The notes under the pieces were generated by a model. It was not told the origin of the DNA. It saw only the letters and a program-made list of their open reading frames with translations, and did no database searches. Made by a program: the position numbers and the translations under genes. Source: Euleptes europaea (lineage: Eukaryota > Chordata > Lepidosauria > Squamata > Sphaerodactylidae). From it: 64,000 nucleotides of DNA. Every line of letters starts with the position of its first letter. The stretch's first letter is position 1. Shown in pieces: positions 25,601 to 35,369 of the stretch. Location: contig NC_079325.1 in NCBI RefSeq assembly GCF_029931775.1, positions 36,992,673 through 37,056,672 of the forward strand, given 5' to 3'.

Positions 25601-28600
25601 TATATTTTATTTTGTCATTGCCTCCTAGTAGGCAACAAGGAACCAAAGAACCTAGGAGAAATGGAAGTCCTAAATCAGCTACAGAGAATGGATGTTCTAG
25701 GACTTGCATTTCTCTTAATCTTTATGGTATGCCATAAGAAATGAACCGATGAACTCTGACCATGAAAGCCTTCGACAATATTAAGAGAAACTGTTTGATA
25801 GTTGCCTTTAAAGGCACTAAGGCGGGTTGGGAATTGAGAAAGGGGTTGGGGTACTGTTGGCTGGTGTCCTCCTACAGGTCTTCAGATTGGATTCATATCC
25901 CTAACACTAATTTGAGGTTGAGTGATATTTTGCACGAAATTTAAATTTATTGTCTGAATTTTGGTGGGAAGAAATGCCTTCACAGGAAGGGGAGGAGATA
26001 ACATTACATTACTTAGATGTAATGTGAAAGGATATGGCAGCACACCCTTGCTGAGCTTCTTCCTCCTCAGACTCCACCTTCCCCAGGCATTGCCCTCAAA
26101 TCTCCAAGAATTTCTCAAGACAGTGGTAGCAATCCTAGTTGTAATTCTGGGAGAACTCCAGGCCCCACTTTGAAGTTGGTAATCCTAACCTGAAATGTAA
26201 CATTGCTACCATTGTTACATTAGGGTTGCCAACCTCCAGGTGGTACCTAGAAATCTCCCGCTATTACAATTGATCTCCAGGCAACCAAGATAAGTTGTCC
26301 TGCAGAAAATGGCTGCTTTGGATAGTCAACTTCATTGAGGTCCCTCCCCTCCCCAGGCTTCACCCCCAGGTATTTACAAGCCCAGAACTGGCAACCCTTT
26401 GTAACCTATAAGGGTTTCTGGATCAGGCTTGTTCATTGGTCTTGGCAGTTGGGAGCCTCCAATGTGGGTGGTCCTTGCTGGCTATGGCTGCCTTCCCCCG
26501 ATCCCTCTTCACCCTTGCCTTGCCACATCTGGGTGAACTACTTCCCTGCCCAGCATTCCACACAAACTGGGTATTTACAACATGGTTTCTGGGCCAGTCT
26601 CAACCCCAGAATCTAGTTTTTAAACAAAACTGACACCCACATAATTACCTACCTGTTGCGCCATCAGGGCCTGGGTCTCCTTTGGGCCCTGTTGCACCGG
26701 GAACCCCTGGACCTCCTCGGAGGATGGCGAACTTCTCATCACCGTTCCGGCACATGATACTCACATCTGCAGAGAAATTGTGATATTTGCCATAAAGAGC
26801 AACCTGCTGACATGAAGCATATCCAGCTAAGCATGAGCTCCAGAGGCGTTAATCCACATATTATTTACATCATTTATAGTCCATCTTTCTCACTTGGACT
26901 CAGGGCGGATTAACACAGAGTGAGTCAATACAATCGACAGGATGGGGTATACAATGAACAGTAGGATTAAGTTTGTAGAACCAACCAACCAACCAGATAT
27001 CTAAAAACAGAACTGAAGCAAAACATAAGTCTTAACATGACACATTAAATGATACAAAATTACACGAAACTAGGGGGTCACAGAGGGAAGTGAGAAGTGA
27101 AGGAAACAGAGAAGTGACCGAGAAAAGAAAACAGAAAAGAAATACAATTTGTACCTTCAGTGGATGGAAAACCTAATACATGACTTTCTTCATTGCACTT
27201 CTATGCATCGTTTGCAACTGTGGATTTTTGTATTACTGTCATCTTGTGCAACGGTGGTAGAGGCTTTATTCTCCCTTGTATGTGAACATTGTTGTTTATT
27301 AGCATGTTGTATTCCCTTTTTGTGGGGTATTTTTTGTAAATTTGTTTCCCAATAAGAACTGCATGTGTGCATTTTGTGTGGCTGTTTATGCTTCTTTGTT
27401 CCTTGGCTATTTACAAACAAAACATTTAAATAGCTACCTTTCTACCGGTAGGACAGGGGGGGCCACAGGAAGGAAACAAGGTTGGAAGGGGGCCAAGGAA
27501 AAAGGTTGAGAACCACTGGCATAGACCATAGTCCCCTAATAACTTATCAAAGTAACTTTTATTACAGTGCAACTCTATTGCCTGTGTATAAAAGCTCTTT
27601 TGAATCATTCAGTTTTGCATAATTTGAGGAAAGCCAGGAGAGAGGGAGCCTTCCTGACCTCCTCAGGCAGGCTATTCCATAAGGTGGTGGCCACAGCGGA
27701 GAAAGAACATATATGTGCAGTTGTTGATTTTACCCATTTGCAGGTTGGCACCTGCAGACGACTTTGCTCAGATGATCGCAACTGTTGTGGTGGAGCACAG
27801 AGGGAAAGGCAATCTCACAAACATGAGGGTCCAAGGCCATGAAGGGTTCAGTATGTAATAGCCAGTACCTTAAATTAAGCCCAGTAACTGATGGGCAGCT
27901 AGTGGAGTGACTGTAGAATGGGAGTAATATGCATGCTCCATCTAGCTCTGGATAATAGCCGAGCTGCGTCTTTCTGCACCAACTGGAATTGATTATGAGG
28001 GAAGACCAACATACAGTGCATTACAGTAGTCTAGTATGGATGCCATGGTGGTGTGGATCCGGGTGGCCAGATCAGCTGTATCAAGGTAAGGGGCCATCTT
28101 ATGGGTTAGGCTAAGTTGGGAGAACGGCTTTTTTGCAGCTGTGTTAACTTGCTTCTCCAGCAATAACACTGGGTCCAGTATATCCCCAAGGCTCTTCACT
28201 GAGTCTGCAAGGGTCAGCTGAATGCCATCAAAAGTGGGGAGCACAATGTCCTTCAAGGTCTCTGCCTTCTCAACCAACACTACCTGCTGCAAGGCAGAAG
28301 CGTGGTACAAACCCAAAACCTTTGTTGATTTGTGAGGGAATGCTGTGCCTGGAATCTGCTGCAAGCAAAGCAGGGGATCTACCACTACAGAGCCACAGCC
28401 TGTTCCCAGAGTAAGTGAATAGGGTGTGTAAACAAAATGGTGTATCAGGAGAGCGGGTGGTAGCGCAATGACCCCTTCTCTCATACCCAGGTTGGAATCC
28501 TTACTCTGACACAGAAGATCGCTGGGTAACCCAGGATCAGTCACACACTCTCAGCCTCACCTACTTCACAGGGTTGTTGGAAGGATAAAATGTATGCCAC

Positions 28601-29117
28601 TTTGAGTTCCCAGCAGGGAAGAAAGTAGGGTATGAATGAAGCAAATAAATATCAAAATCAACTCACACTCAAGGTTAATACCTGACCTGCCATGCATGCG
28701 ATTTTGTATTAAAATGTGTGTTCATATTCTTTTTCATTCAAATATTTAAAAAGAAAAATAACTGGATTTAGGATGAGGTTTTTTTAGGGTGCAGAATTAC
28801 CACTAGGCCCAAAGACCTGTACTTATTTTTAAACACTTCTTCAAAATATAGTTAAATGCTAACTTCTGAAAATTAGTAACATTCAAGAGTTTGTGAATGA
28901 AAGACAATGGAAATGTAACCTGATGCTAAACCGGAGCCCAATTCCCTTTCAGCTTCCATTACGCAGCAGATCACATCCCTAAGTTATAGCAGATCACCCT
29001 GGTCCCAGGTTACCCTGTTTAAGACTCACCTGGACAGGTGTCGGTTGCATTTCCAGGAGCTACTTCTTTCATCAGGCAGAACAGTAAAATGAAAATTTGC
29101 TCTGCGTTCCTCCTCAT
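13433..29117 (-). CDS. FCN: Ficolin (collagen + fibrinogen-like domain lectin), complete, 8 coding exons
   Basis: Ficolins are secreted pattern-recognition lectins that bind acetylated sugars and start the lectin complement pathway with MASP proteases. Joining 29030-29117, 26653-26766, 23855-23890, 21411-21446, 20931-21058, 19103-19232, 17238-17372 and 13433-13683 (minus strand) gives an open 305-aa frame; every junction has AG acceptor, GT donor and matching phase. Residues 1-~24 are a signal peptide with an IFILLFCLM core. Cys28 and Cys35 are the N-terminal cysteines used for oligomers in the family. Residues 47-76 are ten Gly-X-Y triplets, a short stalk. Cys89 precedes the fibrinogen-like domain (about 94-305), which has [41 protein letters not shown] and the [13 protein letters not shown] motif; Cys96, 117, 124, 248 and 261 fit the family pattern. 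Length is near human ficolins (about 299-326 aa). The usual calcium loop reads KDRQQD instead of KDQDND. Orthology to FCN1, 2 or 3 cannot be settled here. Confidence 0.95.
14690..14945. repeat. Minisatellite (GGAATGACAGCCC units)
   Basis: About eight diverged units with GGAATGACAGCCCC and GAGCAGAAGTGTTCTGGAAC; partly higher-order. Confidence 0.75.
14955..15460 (-). mobile_element. CR1-like LINE 3' end
   Basis: ATGAACATGTCCACTCCCCT and GGGAGTTCCACAATTTAACT are typical CR1-type 3' sequence, inside the hAT element. Confidence 0.6.
15462..15610 (+). repeat. tRNA-derived SINE (family C), 5' truncated
   Basis: Begins at TAGCTTGCTGGGGGTAAAGG and runs to GCACAGGGGACCTTTACC. Inside the hAT element at 14112-15898. 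Confidence 0.75.
17238..17372 (-). CDS. FCN: Ficolin exon 7 (fibrinogen-like domain)
   Basis: A 135-bp phase 1-1 exon encoding [14 protein letters not shown], then [20 protein letters not shown] and GAFLGGTA. Matches the AKY.SF..A.EA..Y.L.LGAF motif of ficolins. Donor GTACGT. Confidence 0.93.
17884..18237. mobile_element. Harbinger-type MITE, longer relative
   Basis: Same CAGCCCATTCCTGAG / CTGGAATGGGCTG ends as 38347-38529, 354 bp, with GC-rich middle and inner palindrome GTAATCTCGTGATTAC. Flanks do not show a clean duplication. In ficolin intron 6. Confidence 0.65.
19103..19232 (-). CDS. FCN: Ficolin exon 6 (fibrinogen-like domain)
   Basis: A 130-bp exon encoding [16 protein letters not shown], then [22 protein letters not shown]. 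This is the most conserved stretch of the domain. A decayed copy lies at 3180-3308. Confidence 0.95.
19753..20444. repeat. Inverted repeat, 142-bp arms, in ficolin intron 5
   Basis: Arms 19753-19894 and 20303-20444 match at 140 of 142 positions in inverse orientation. The loop starts with a second 20-bp inverted repeat (19897-19916 / 19938-19957). Confidence 0.9.
20931..21058 (-). CDS. FCN: Ficolin exon 5 (start of fibrinogen-like domain)
   Basis: A 128-bp exon from [12 protein letters not shown] to [11 protein letters not shown], holding the domain's first cysteines and the conserved CDMDT..GGGW motif. Acceptor ATCTAG, donor GTAAGT, ending in phase 0. Confidence 0.93.
21411..21446 (-). CDS. 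FCN: Ficolin exon 4 (linker with Cys89, 36 bp)
   Basis: A phase 1-1 exon encoding [12 protein letters not shown]. The cysteine lines up with the one just before the fibrinogen domain of human ficolins. It is not collagenous. Donor GTAAGT. Confidence 0.88.
21594..21774. repeat. Imperfect hairpin, 83-bp arms, in ficolin intron 3
   Basis: Arms 21594-21676 and 21692-21774 are inverse copies at roughly 84% identity with a 15-base loop. Shared pieces include GCCTCACTC and TTTTGCCTG. Confidence 0.75.
21931..21976. repeat. 23-bp unit twice in tandem
   Basis: TGCGTTGGGCTGAGGGCAGA repeated back to back. Confidence 0.85.
22620..23610. repeat. Old direct duplication in ficolin intron 3
   Basis: ATGCACAGAGTGCTATTGGG (22941) and ATGTACAGAGTGCTATAGTG (23498), plus two CTATCTCCCC/TATCTCTCCCCCCACCC blocks, recur about 560-630 bp apart. 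Confidence 0.45.
23855..23890 (-). CDS. FCN: Ficolin exon 3 (collagen, 36 bp)
   Basis: A phase 1-1 exon encoding [12 protein letters not shown]. It carries the last three collagen triplets; the Gly-X-Y register stops after GSP. Acceptor TTCTCAG, donor GTGAGT. Confidence 0.9.
24022..24216 (+). mobile_element. hAT-type MITE, 5' end worn
   Basis: GGACTTCAATGGGGTAGAAT core and terminal GGCAACCCTA. In ficolin intron 2. Confidence 0.8.
24218..24362 (-). mobile_element. CR1-like LINE 3' fragment
   Basis: Shares ATGAACATGTCCACTCCCCT and TAGTATCCATTTTGACTAGT with the piece at 15.1 kb. Confidence 0.55.
24514..24901 (+). mobile_element. hAT-type MITE variant split by a LINE 3' end
   Basis: TAGGGTTGCCAGGTCT at 24514 and again GGGTTGCCAGGTC at 24652 flank an AATAAA-bearing insert; the element ends CACCTGGCAATCCTA. 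The repeated GGGTTGCCAGGTC is the insert's target duplication. Confidence 0.65.
24530..24651 (+). mobile_element. Short L1-like LINE 3' end
   Basis: A T-rich 3'-UTR-like piece ending CCAATAAAGGCTTGTGTTG, inserted in a hAT MITE with a 13-bp duplication (GGGTTGCCAGGTC). The L1 label is tentative. Confidence 0.5.
25300..25440. repeat. Purine-rich tract in ficolin intron 2
   Basis: About 140 bp of mostly A and G, low-complexity. Confidence 0.6.
25579..25604. repeat. (ATT)n microsatellite
   Basis: About eight ATT units. Similar short runs: (AAAC)n 343-362, (ATT)n 16465-16481, (CA)n 32871-32889, (GT)n 43833-43850, (GA)n 51988-52012, (TTTG)n 56840-56862. Confidence 0.85.
26045..26190. mobile_element. 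Fragments of the variant hAT MITE subfamily, inverted pair
   Basis: A minus-strand 5' part (AGACTCCACCTTCCCCAGGC, ending GCAATCCTA) abuts a plus-strand 3' part ending GTTGGTAATCCTA. Confidence 0.5.
26221..26399 (-). mobile_element. hAT-type MITE
   Basis: Starts TAGGGTTGCCAACCTCCAGG and ends GGCAACCCTT; flanks TGTTACAT and TGTAACCT match at 6 of 8 positions. Lies 250 bp from ficolin exon 2. Confidence 0.82.
26653..26766 (-). CDS. FCN: Ficolin exon 2 (N-terminal Cys and most of the collagen stalk)
   Basis: A 114-bp, phase 1-1 exon, acceptor TTCTCTGCAG and donor GTAGGT. It encodes [13 protein letters not shown] and then seven Gly-X-Y triplets from GGP to GAT. Confidence 0.93.
27440..27524. mobile_element. 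hAT 3' end fragment
   Basis: Ends AAAAGGTTGAGAACCACTGG, a common hAT terminus; the partner end was not found. Confidence 0.45.
27600..28430 (-). mobile_element. L2-like LINE 3' part with RT remnant
   Basis: Minus frame reads [40 protein letters not shown] and NALYVGLPS, the C-terminal RT segment of L2/CR1-clade LINEs, followed by a typical 3' region. In ficolin intron 1. Confidence 0.8.
28447..28655 (+). repeat. Old tRNA-type SINE (family F)
   Basis: GTGGTAGCGCAATGACCCC head, CACACTCTCAGCCTCACCTA, CACAGGGTTGTTGGAAGGAT core. Confidence 0.6.
29030..29117 (-). CDS. FCN: Ficolin exon 1 (start codon, signal peptide)
   Basis: Encodes residues 1-29 plus one base, starting [16 protein letters not shown] and ending DTCP. 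The ATG at 29115-29117 sits in the context GCAATGA and is the only in-frame start before the hydrophobic core. The donor reads CCAG|GTGAGT (phase 1). Confidence 0.92.
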
Positions 29118-29241
29118 TGCTGCAACTTGGATAACGTTTCTATCTGCTCTGCCTTGAGTATTTAGGAACTGAAAGGGTTGTTTAAAAAAATGAAAGATAA
29201 GCATTGCAATACTTCAGAACTCTGCCTCACTGCCGCTTCCC

Positions 29242-29252
29242 GGGGATTCCCC
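29242..29252. promoter_or_regulatory. Perfect NF-kappaB-type site upstream of ficolin
   Basis: GGGGATTCCCC, an 11-bp palindromic kappaB site as known from MHC class I promoters, lies 125 bp upstream of the ficolin ATG. A GATA-type AGATAAG lies nearer (around 29191). No clear TATA box is seen. Binding is inferred from the motif only. Confidence 0.5.
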
Positions 29253-29640
29253 ACTGGCCACACTACAGTTATGTCATTCTTCCTCCTACCAAATTCATTT
29301 TAAGAAACAAAACGTAGCCATGAGAGACTGATATGAGGGGCTGGTTTTTTCCCCCTGGTGGGAAGAAAAGCAAATAGAGAAAAACAGAGAGGCAAGGTGG
29401 TCAAGATTTCCATAGCACCAAACAAATGCACACTCAGCAGTCTTCAGCTCCTGACTGCAGCCTTCCATGGCTGCTTTTCATTTAAAAATACCCCCACAAA
29501 CGATATGAGGAATCACATAACTGCCTGTCATCAAATGTGGCCTGGCCCACAAATGCAGCCTGCAGTTTTTCATTCATTCCTTACATTTCTATCCCAGTTT
29601 TCCTTCCAGGAGCTCACGGTAATATGATCCTACTTTTGTT

Positions 29641-29770
29641 AAGAACATAAGAAAAGCCATGCTGGATCAGACCATGGCCCATCAAGTCCAGCAGTGTATT
29701 CACACAATGGTCAACCAGGTGCCTCCAGGGTGACAACCCTGCTGTGAGGCTGAGAAAGACAGTGGTCAAA
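29641..29770 (-). mobile_element. CR1-like LINE 3' fragment
   Basis: AGAACATAAGAAAAGCCATG and CTGGATCAGACCATGGCCCA, the usual 3' end, about 520 bp upstream of the ficolin start. Confidence 0.6.
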
Positions 29771-30556
29771 AACATATGGCTGTTTAGTCTTGCAATTGTC
29801 CCTGGAATGTAGCGAATCTCCCTTGTCCCAACGCATGGACACCTCCCTCCCATGGGACCAACCCACTCCCTTGTGGTACATTACCTGGTTTTCCTATCTC
29901 ACTGTTTCACTTCAACTTGGAGTGTTTGCAGGAGCATTTCAGCATGCACGGGTCGATTCAGCTTCCTTCTGGCATCCCTTCTTCCAAGGCTCACCCCTTG
30001 GCAGGCTCTCTCTTCACCTTCGCCGCACAAGAGAAGCGGTGGCAGGGGACTGGCCACCGCCACAGGAGGACAAGGAGGAAGCAAGGCAGAGGGCCTGAGA
30101 GAAGCAGCAGCAGAGGACACCTGGGGGCAACGGCCCAGCCGGCAGCTGCCAGATGGCCTTCCCCGGCAGCCAGGCCCTCTACCACCAGTCCGACACTTTG
30201 GTAGTTTGTTGAAGTACAGAGCTACTCAAGTCCCTCTTATGCATTTTTTTTTGCTCACAGATTATAAAAGTTTGAGAAATGAGAGGGACAAACCAACGAC
30301 TCTCTAGCCGTGCGTTAACAGCCAGTGAGTGTCCCAGGATCAACCACCAAGGAGGGATTCAACCCAGGCCTCCAAGTCCAGTCAGTGGGAGCTGTCCAGG
30401 GTTCTGCAGAGATTTCCCCATGTATAATTATCCACTTGCAGGACAGAAGTTGTAGGTGTGAGCTTGATGCATGGAACTCTTGGCTTTCTGCTTCTCCAAG
30501 CTTGGTGCCCTTGCCAACCAACCCCTCCTGGAACTTCTTTTGGTTGGTGTAGGTCT

Positions 30557-30836
30557 GAGGTAGAGAGCCAGCATGGTGAAGTGGGTAAAGTGTCGGACTA
30601 GGACCTGGGAAACCCAAGTTTACATCCCCACTGGTGCCATGGAAGCCTGCTGAGTGATCTTGGGCCAGCCACACACTCTCAGCCCTGACCTTGGCTAGTA
30701 TTTGGATGGCAGACCTCCAAAGAATGTCAGGGTTGTGATTCAGAGGCAGGCAATTGCAAACCACCTCCCAATGTCTCTTGCCTTCAAAGCCTTAAGAGAT
30801 CGCCATAAGTCAATTATGGTTTGATGGCCAAAAAAA
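30557..30836 (+). repeat. tRNA-5S fused SINE (dimer)
   Basis: A tRNA-like head (GAGAGCCAGCATGGTGAAGT) runs without a gap into the 5S-derived part (GGCTAGTATTTGGATGGCAG) and the CGCCATAAGTC tail. The same junction occurs at 37817-38091. Confidence 0.75.
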
Positions 30837-30839
30837 GGT

Positions 30840-31830
30840 CTGAGGTACATCTGGATCTTGTAGTGGTTTGCAATATATTTAATATTAAAAGTATAGATTA
30901 TTGACAAACTTCAGCATAGATTTGAATGAATTCTTTGAATTTTCCTGAATAAGACATTAAGAGACTGACTGGGACATGTGAATGGATGGAAAAGGATGCT
31001 TGGAATGACACAGAGAGAATATTACATAGTGCAGTTAGCAGAAATCAGCTGCTTGGGAACAGGGACCAGACAGGCTTGTGGTTTGCTGATAATGAAGGCA
31101 CAGGAAAAAAATAGGTTCAATGTGACACTTTAAACTCTCTCACTCCTCCCCCCCTCCCACCAATGGAATAGAAAGGAGATTTCCTTACCTATGTGATTTT
31201 GTTTAGACTTTAAATTATATGAAAATGCATTATATGCAAATTTAATAATGACTTGTTTTGTCTTCATGGTCAATACCCTTTGAAGAAGGATGTGTGAAGT
31301 GGACATTTTATTTTAAGAATGCATTTTGATATATGATTTTCATGCATCATCTGTCCATTTGACATGGGATCAAAGTTAAAGATTAAGGTTTATCAAATTG
31401 AATTTTGTCTGATTAATGCATTTTATGTCTTTTGATGTGTGAAAATATGTCTTTTGATGTATGAGAATGCTATAATTTCTGTTAGATTTTTTTCCATGTA
31501 ATGTGTAAGAATCATATATTTTTGTGTTTTTTACATTTTACATAATTTTACTTTTTCATTTCTATTACTGAAGTATTTACAATAAAAATTTTTTTCAAAG
31601 TTTGTATCATTGCTTGGGGTGGCTGGTTAAATTAGATAACGTATTTTCCAGTGCAATACAAAATCTAAAAATTTAGCCACTTATCACAGCAATTGACTAC
31701 TTCAGTCTTAAGACCCCAGAATGCTTTAAGACATCCCAGAAGACCAAAGAGAACATCTCCCTTCAACCTCTTTCCCTTCTGGTCCCTTCCCTCTTTAAGC
31801 TGGGTACCCAAGGTTGGGTGAAAGGAAAAT
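30840..31830. other. A/T-rich intergenic stretch
   Basis: No gene recognised; 31190-31600 is strongly A/T-rich with repeated TCTTTTGATGT. Confidence 0.4.
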
Positions 31831-32150
31831 ATATATAAGTCTATGTATAAATACTGAAAGTATAATTTATTAGAAGCGCTATATAAAAGTTAAAATTATT
31901 TAAAAACATTAAAATAGCACAATGGCATTTCCTGAGGTTGATAACTATAACCACACACCAAACGTGTTTCGGCCTATGGGGCCTTCATCAGTGGTTAATT
32001 AAAACCCTTTGTAAACCTGCACACATTTACAGAAATACATTAATGAATACAAATACAAATACAAACAATTCAAACCAAACCAGGCATGCATATATGTTGC
32101 AAATTCTATTCTCAATTACTCAAACATCTGGTATAATAGGTTCTTGTTGT
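31830..32150 (-). mobile_element. Possible Penelope-like relic with hammerhead-like motif
   Basis: Minus-strand CTGATGA, a GGCC/GGCC hairpin and GAAAC at 31966-31992. One extra base breaks the canonical hammerhead junction. Confidence 0.45.
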
Positions 32151-32656
32151 AATACTGGTTAGTATAAGTCTCTCAAATACTATGTGTGCAGGTATCAACC
32201 TAGTAAAGGCTCCATCCTGCTTTGCATTTGGTCTGTGCATGGATTTGCAGATGAGGTGGGGACCGAAATGGTCATTTGTATGAATGCAAACTTCTGCTTA
32301 ACAGCCCCTCATTTATTATTACTGTTAAGGTGGCTACTGAATTTCATAACCCATAAACCCCCATTTCAGATTCATTTTTTCCTATGCAAACTGAATGCAT
32401 TTACTTTCAGACCATTCTCTATTCCTCCCTGTATTTGTTTCCTGTTGAATTTATGCAATGTCAACATTATTTTTTTACAGCAATTGTATATAAATGACAC
32501 ATGGGGGCATGTACTGTGTAAATGTTTAAAATGTCATGAAAGAAACAATAATCAAGAATATTAGCAATGACCATGAAAATTCAACAAACAACATACCCCA
32601 AAGGAGCAAATTCATACACCCCCAAATACAATTAATATGAATGTAGACCAGTTAGT

Positions 32657-32889
32657 AGCCATGACCTGGATGGCCCACGCCAGCCAGATCTCATCAGATC
32701 TCAGAAGCTAAGCAGGGTCAGCCCTGGTTAGTATTTGGATGGGAGACCACCCAGGAATACCAGGGTTGCTGTGCAGAGGAAGGCACTGGCAAAACCACCT
32801 CTGTTAGTCTCTTGCCGTGAAAACCCCCCAAAAGGGGCGCCATAAGTCGGCTGCGACTTGACGGCACTTCACACACACACACACACACC
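32657..32889 (+). repeat. 5S-rRNA-derived SINE with (CA)n tail
   Basis: GATCTCATCAGATCTCAGAA, GCTAAGCAGGGTCAGCCCTG and TATTTGGATGGGAGACCACC copy the 5S rRNA internal promoter. The tail has CGCCATAAGTCGGCTGCGAC and then CA repeats. Confidence 0.85.
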
Positions 32890-32899
32890 AGTTAGTCCA

Positions 32900-34370
32900 G
32901 ATGGCATTTTAGAGACTGATACAGCTAAACCAACTACCAGTCCTTGCCTCAAGGTAATTACCATCTAAATTTGCCTCAAGGTAATTACCATCTAAAGACA
33001 CAGGAGGAAAGGGAAATGCAAGGTCCCATTTGGTTATGTTATTGAAGGGAAAGAGCGAAAGTTGCAGAGTTCAGGCTTTGATGGGGGGCATTTGCAAAAA
33101 GGATCAGTGCCGTGACCATCACACAAGTCTGGCTTCTGTCTGGCTCCCTTGCCAAAAATGACAACCATCACAAAAAACGTGGTTGCTGCAGGTGGTGCAC
33201 CAGGTTCCAGCCACCTTCGGTTTATCCCAGGGCCTGTGCCCTCAGAGCTAGCTATGTGAGGTGGGTGTCCAGGGCTGCACCCATCTATGTATACAGATGT
33301 GAGGTTCCTTCCATGACCCCCGGCTCCTTAATTAGAGCAGCTGGATGTCAGAAAGAATTCTGTTCCGCAGACGTCCTTTGCCAGCAGAAATAAACCCACA
33401 GACCGATGAAGCAGAATTTTTGCTGCTCACAGGATGTGGGAATTCTTAGCTCTGAAGTCACTGTTGCCGCATCCCCATTTCAGGGGAACAAAACAAATGT
33501 AAAAAGCAGAACCGAAAACTCTGGAGGGGGGCTGGGAAAGCCCCTATCTGCGCCCACAGGGTTGCCAATGGGCATCCACTGCTTGCCTCTGTGTCGGCTG
33601 GCTCAGGGTCAGTTATGGATGTGCAGGACCCTTTGGCTGTGCTACACAGTGCGCAGTTCATGGCTTCTTCCCACACCTACCCTGGCCCACTCACCTGCGG
33701 CCAAGCTATGTTGGGTGCCGAGCTGAGGGGACACGGACAGCCTTGGGTGTGCAAAAGAAGCCCTCCCTGCATATAGAGACTTTTACCAATTGTCCTGGGT
33801 GCCGGGTGGGGCGAGGCATGGGACGGGGGAGAAGTGGCATGTGGGGGGGGGAGCGGCTGATCCCCTATGAATAGGGGTAAGACCATGGGCCACCACTCAT
33901 CCTGTAGCTGCTGGATTATCCCTCCTCAAAGGCGCCAGAGGGTGTAGGACCTCAGAAGGCAGCCTGTCACGGCACCTCCTGTTCGAGATATGCTCCCCTA
34001 CCGACTCGCACTGAATGTGCAGAGGGCCGACTTTGGTGTCAATGGGGGGGGTCACTGCTGTAGCCTGTGCTACCACTGGCAGATAGCCAGGGACTTATAA
34101 TGGAACTTGGCATCTTTCTGTGGGGGGGCTGTGCCACTGAAAGAACAAACATCCCTGCCCCTGGCTTTGCCCCCATATGTCACGACTTCTGGCAGCCCTG
34201 TCCGTCACAATGCTGCCGCTTCACACAACACCTCCACGGAACACACCAGTGGGCACGCTGATGCAGTTGTGGCCAGTGACCGCAAAAAAAAAAGAGAGAG
34301 GCTTTTTTCCTGCTAGCTGCCACATAATTATATAAGCAAAAAAGGGGGAAAGAACTCAACCAGAAAAGTT
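32900..34370. other. Intergenic stretch, partly GC-rich
   Basis: Short open frames around 33110-33890 lack known motifs and look like chance. No repeat family recognised. Confidence 0.3.
32944..32997. repeat. 27-bp unit twice in tandem
   Basis: TTGCCTCAAGGTAATTACCA repeated. Confidence 0.85.
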
Positions 34371-34374
34371 CAGG

Positions 34375-34784
34375 GAAATGAAGGGTTGAGCTGGAAACTA
34401 AAAATACTTATAAAGTAATATATTTATTTGGTGCACACAATAAAACATAAAAACACGGGCCTGGAACACAGACTACATATAAAATCACTAGCCTGGCTAA
34501 TGTATATTGTCACTTGTTGATGTTACAACACGTCCAGAAACATTGAACATTTTGCAACAGATACTTGTGTGAGCAAATTACCATGCGGAAAGACCCATGA
34601 TTAGGGTTATTAATTTACGTCTAGCCACAGAGGATATAAGGTTTATAAAGTTTTGATATAATACCTTGTAAAGTGCACTGCCAGATGAGTTTTTAATAAT
34701 CATGCTCTGTATAATTGGACCACTGAGGAAGGCCCAGGAAGCTGAAACTTGTATGTTCCATTGGCCATTTATATTATGTATATC
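34375..34784 (+). mobile_element. Possible Penelope-like relic
   Basis: CCACTGAGGAAGGCCCAGG then GCTGAAACTTG near 34717-34750, same layout as at 31.97 kb. The hAT at 34785 is inserted in it. Confidence 0.35.
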
Positions 34785-35062
34785 ACTGGTTCCCAACCCA
34801 TGGACCCCCAGGGGTCCGCGAGAACTAAATTAAGGTCCGCGAAACAAAGTTATAAACCCATAATAAATTAATATTTTCAATTAAAAGTTCTCTATTATAA
34901 ATATATATATTCAAATATTATTGTAAGTTTAATGTTTAACTAACAGTTATGATTAAAGTTTATTTTCAAATTCTCTGAATTTTTATTTTGAACCTTGGGG
35001 TCCCTGCACCGAACAAAAAAGTCCTAGTGGTCCCTGGTCAAAAAAAGGTTGGGAACCACTGA
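34785..35062. mobile_element. hAT element (CTGGTTCCCAACC ends), perfect 8-bp TSD
   Basis: ACTGGTTCCCAACC and GGTTGGGAACCACTGA ends, flanked by TGTATATC on both sides (34777-34784, 35063-35070). 278 bp, no coding capacity. Confidence 0.88.
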
Positions 35063-35167
35063 TGTATATCAACAATGGTGTTGATTATTCCTGCCACATT
35101 ATTAAACCCTACAAGAAACAGACTAGCGGTGCTATAGTTGCACCATGGTCAGCTGCCATGGTGCAGG

Positions 35168-35362
35168 TAGGGTTGCCAGCCTCCAGGTACTAGCTGGAGA
35201 TCTCCTGCTATTGCAACTGATCTCCAGCCGATAGAGATCAGTTCACCTGGACAAAATGGCTGCTTTGGCCATTGGACTCTATGGCATCGAAGTCCCTCCC
35301 CTTCCCAAACCCCGCCCTCCTTAGGCTCTGCCCCAAAAATCTCCCGCCAGTGGTGAACCCTA
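35168..35362 (-). mobile_element. hAT-type MITE, complete, perfect 8-bp TSD
   Basis: TAGGGTTGCC...GAACCCTA flanked by GGTGCAGG on both sides (35160-35167, 35363-35370). Confidence 0.92.
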
Positions 35363-35369
35363 GGTGCAG

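Noticed and set aside
27993-28544. 183-aa minus-strand open frame
   Set aside because: It reads as the C-terminal part of an L2-like LINE reverse transcriptase with SINE sequence at its start, not a host gene.
29790-30307. Overlapping frames upstream of ficolin
   Set aside because: Open in several frames with a skewed composition, no conserved motif; treated as chance.
32690-32765. 5S rRNA gene
   Set aside because: Only the internal promoter part matches, with a SINE head and tail around it, and several dispersed copies exist.
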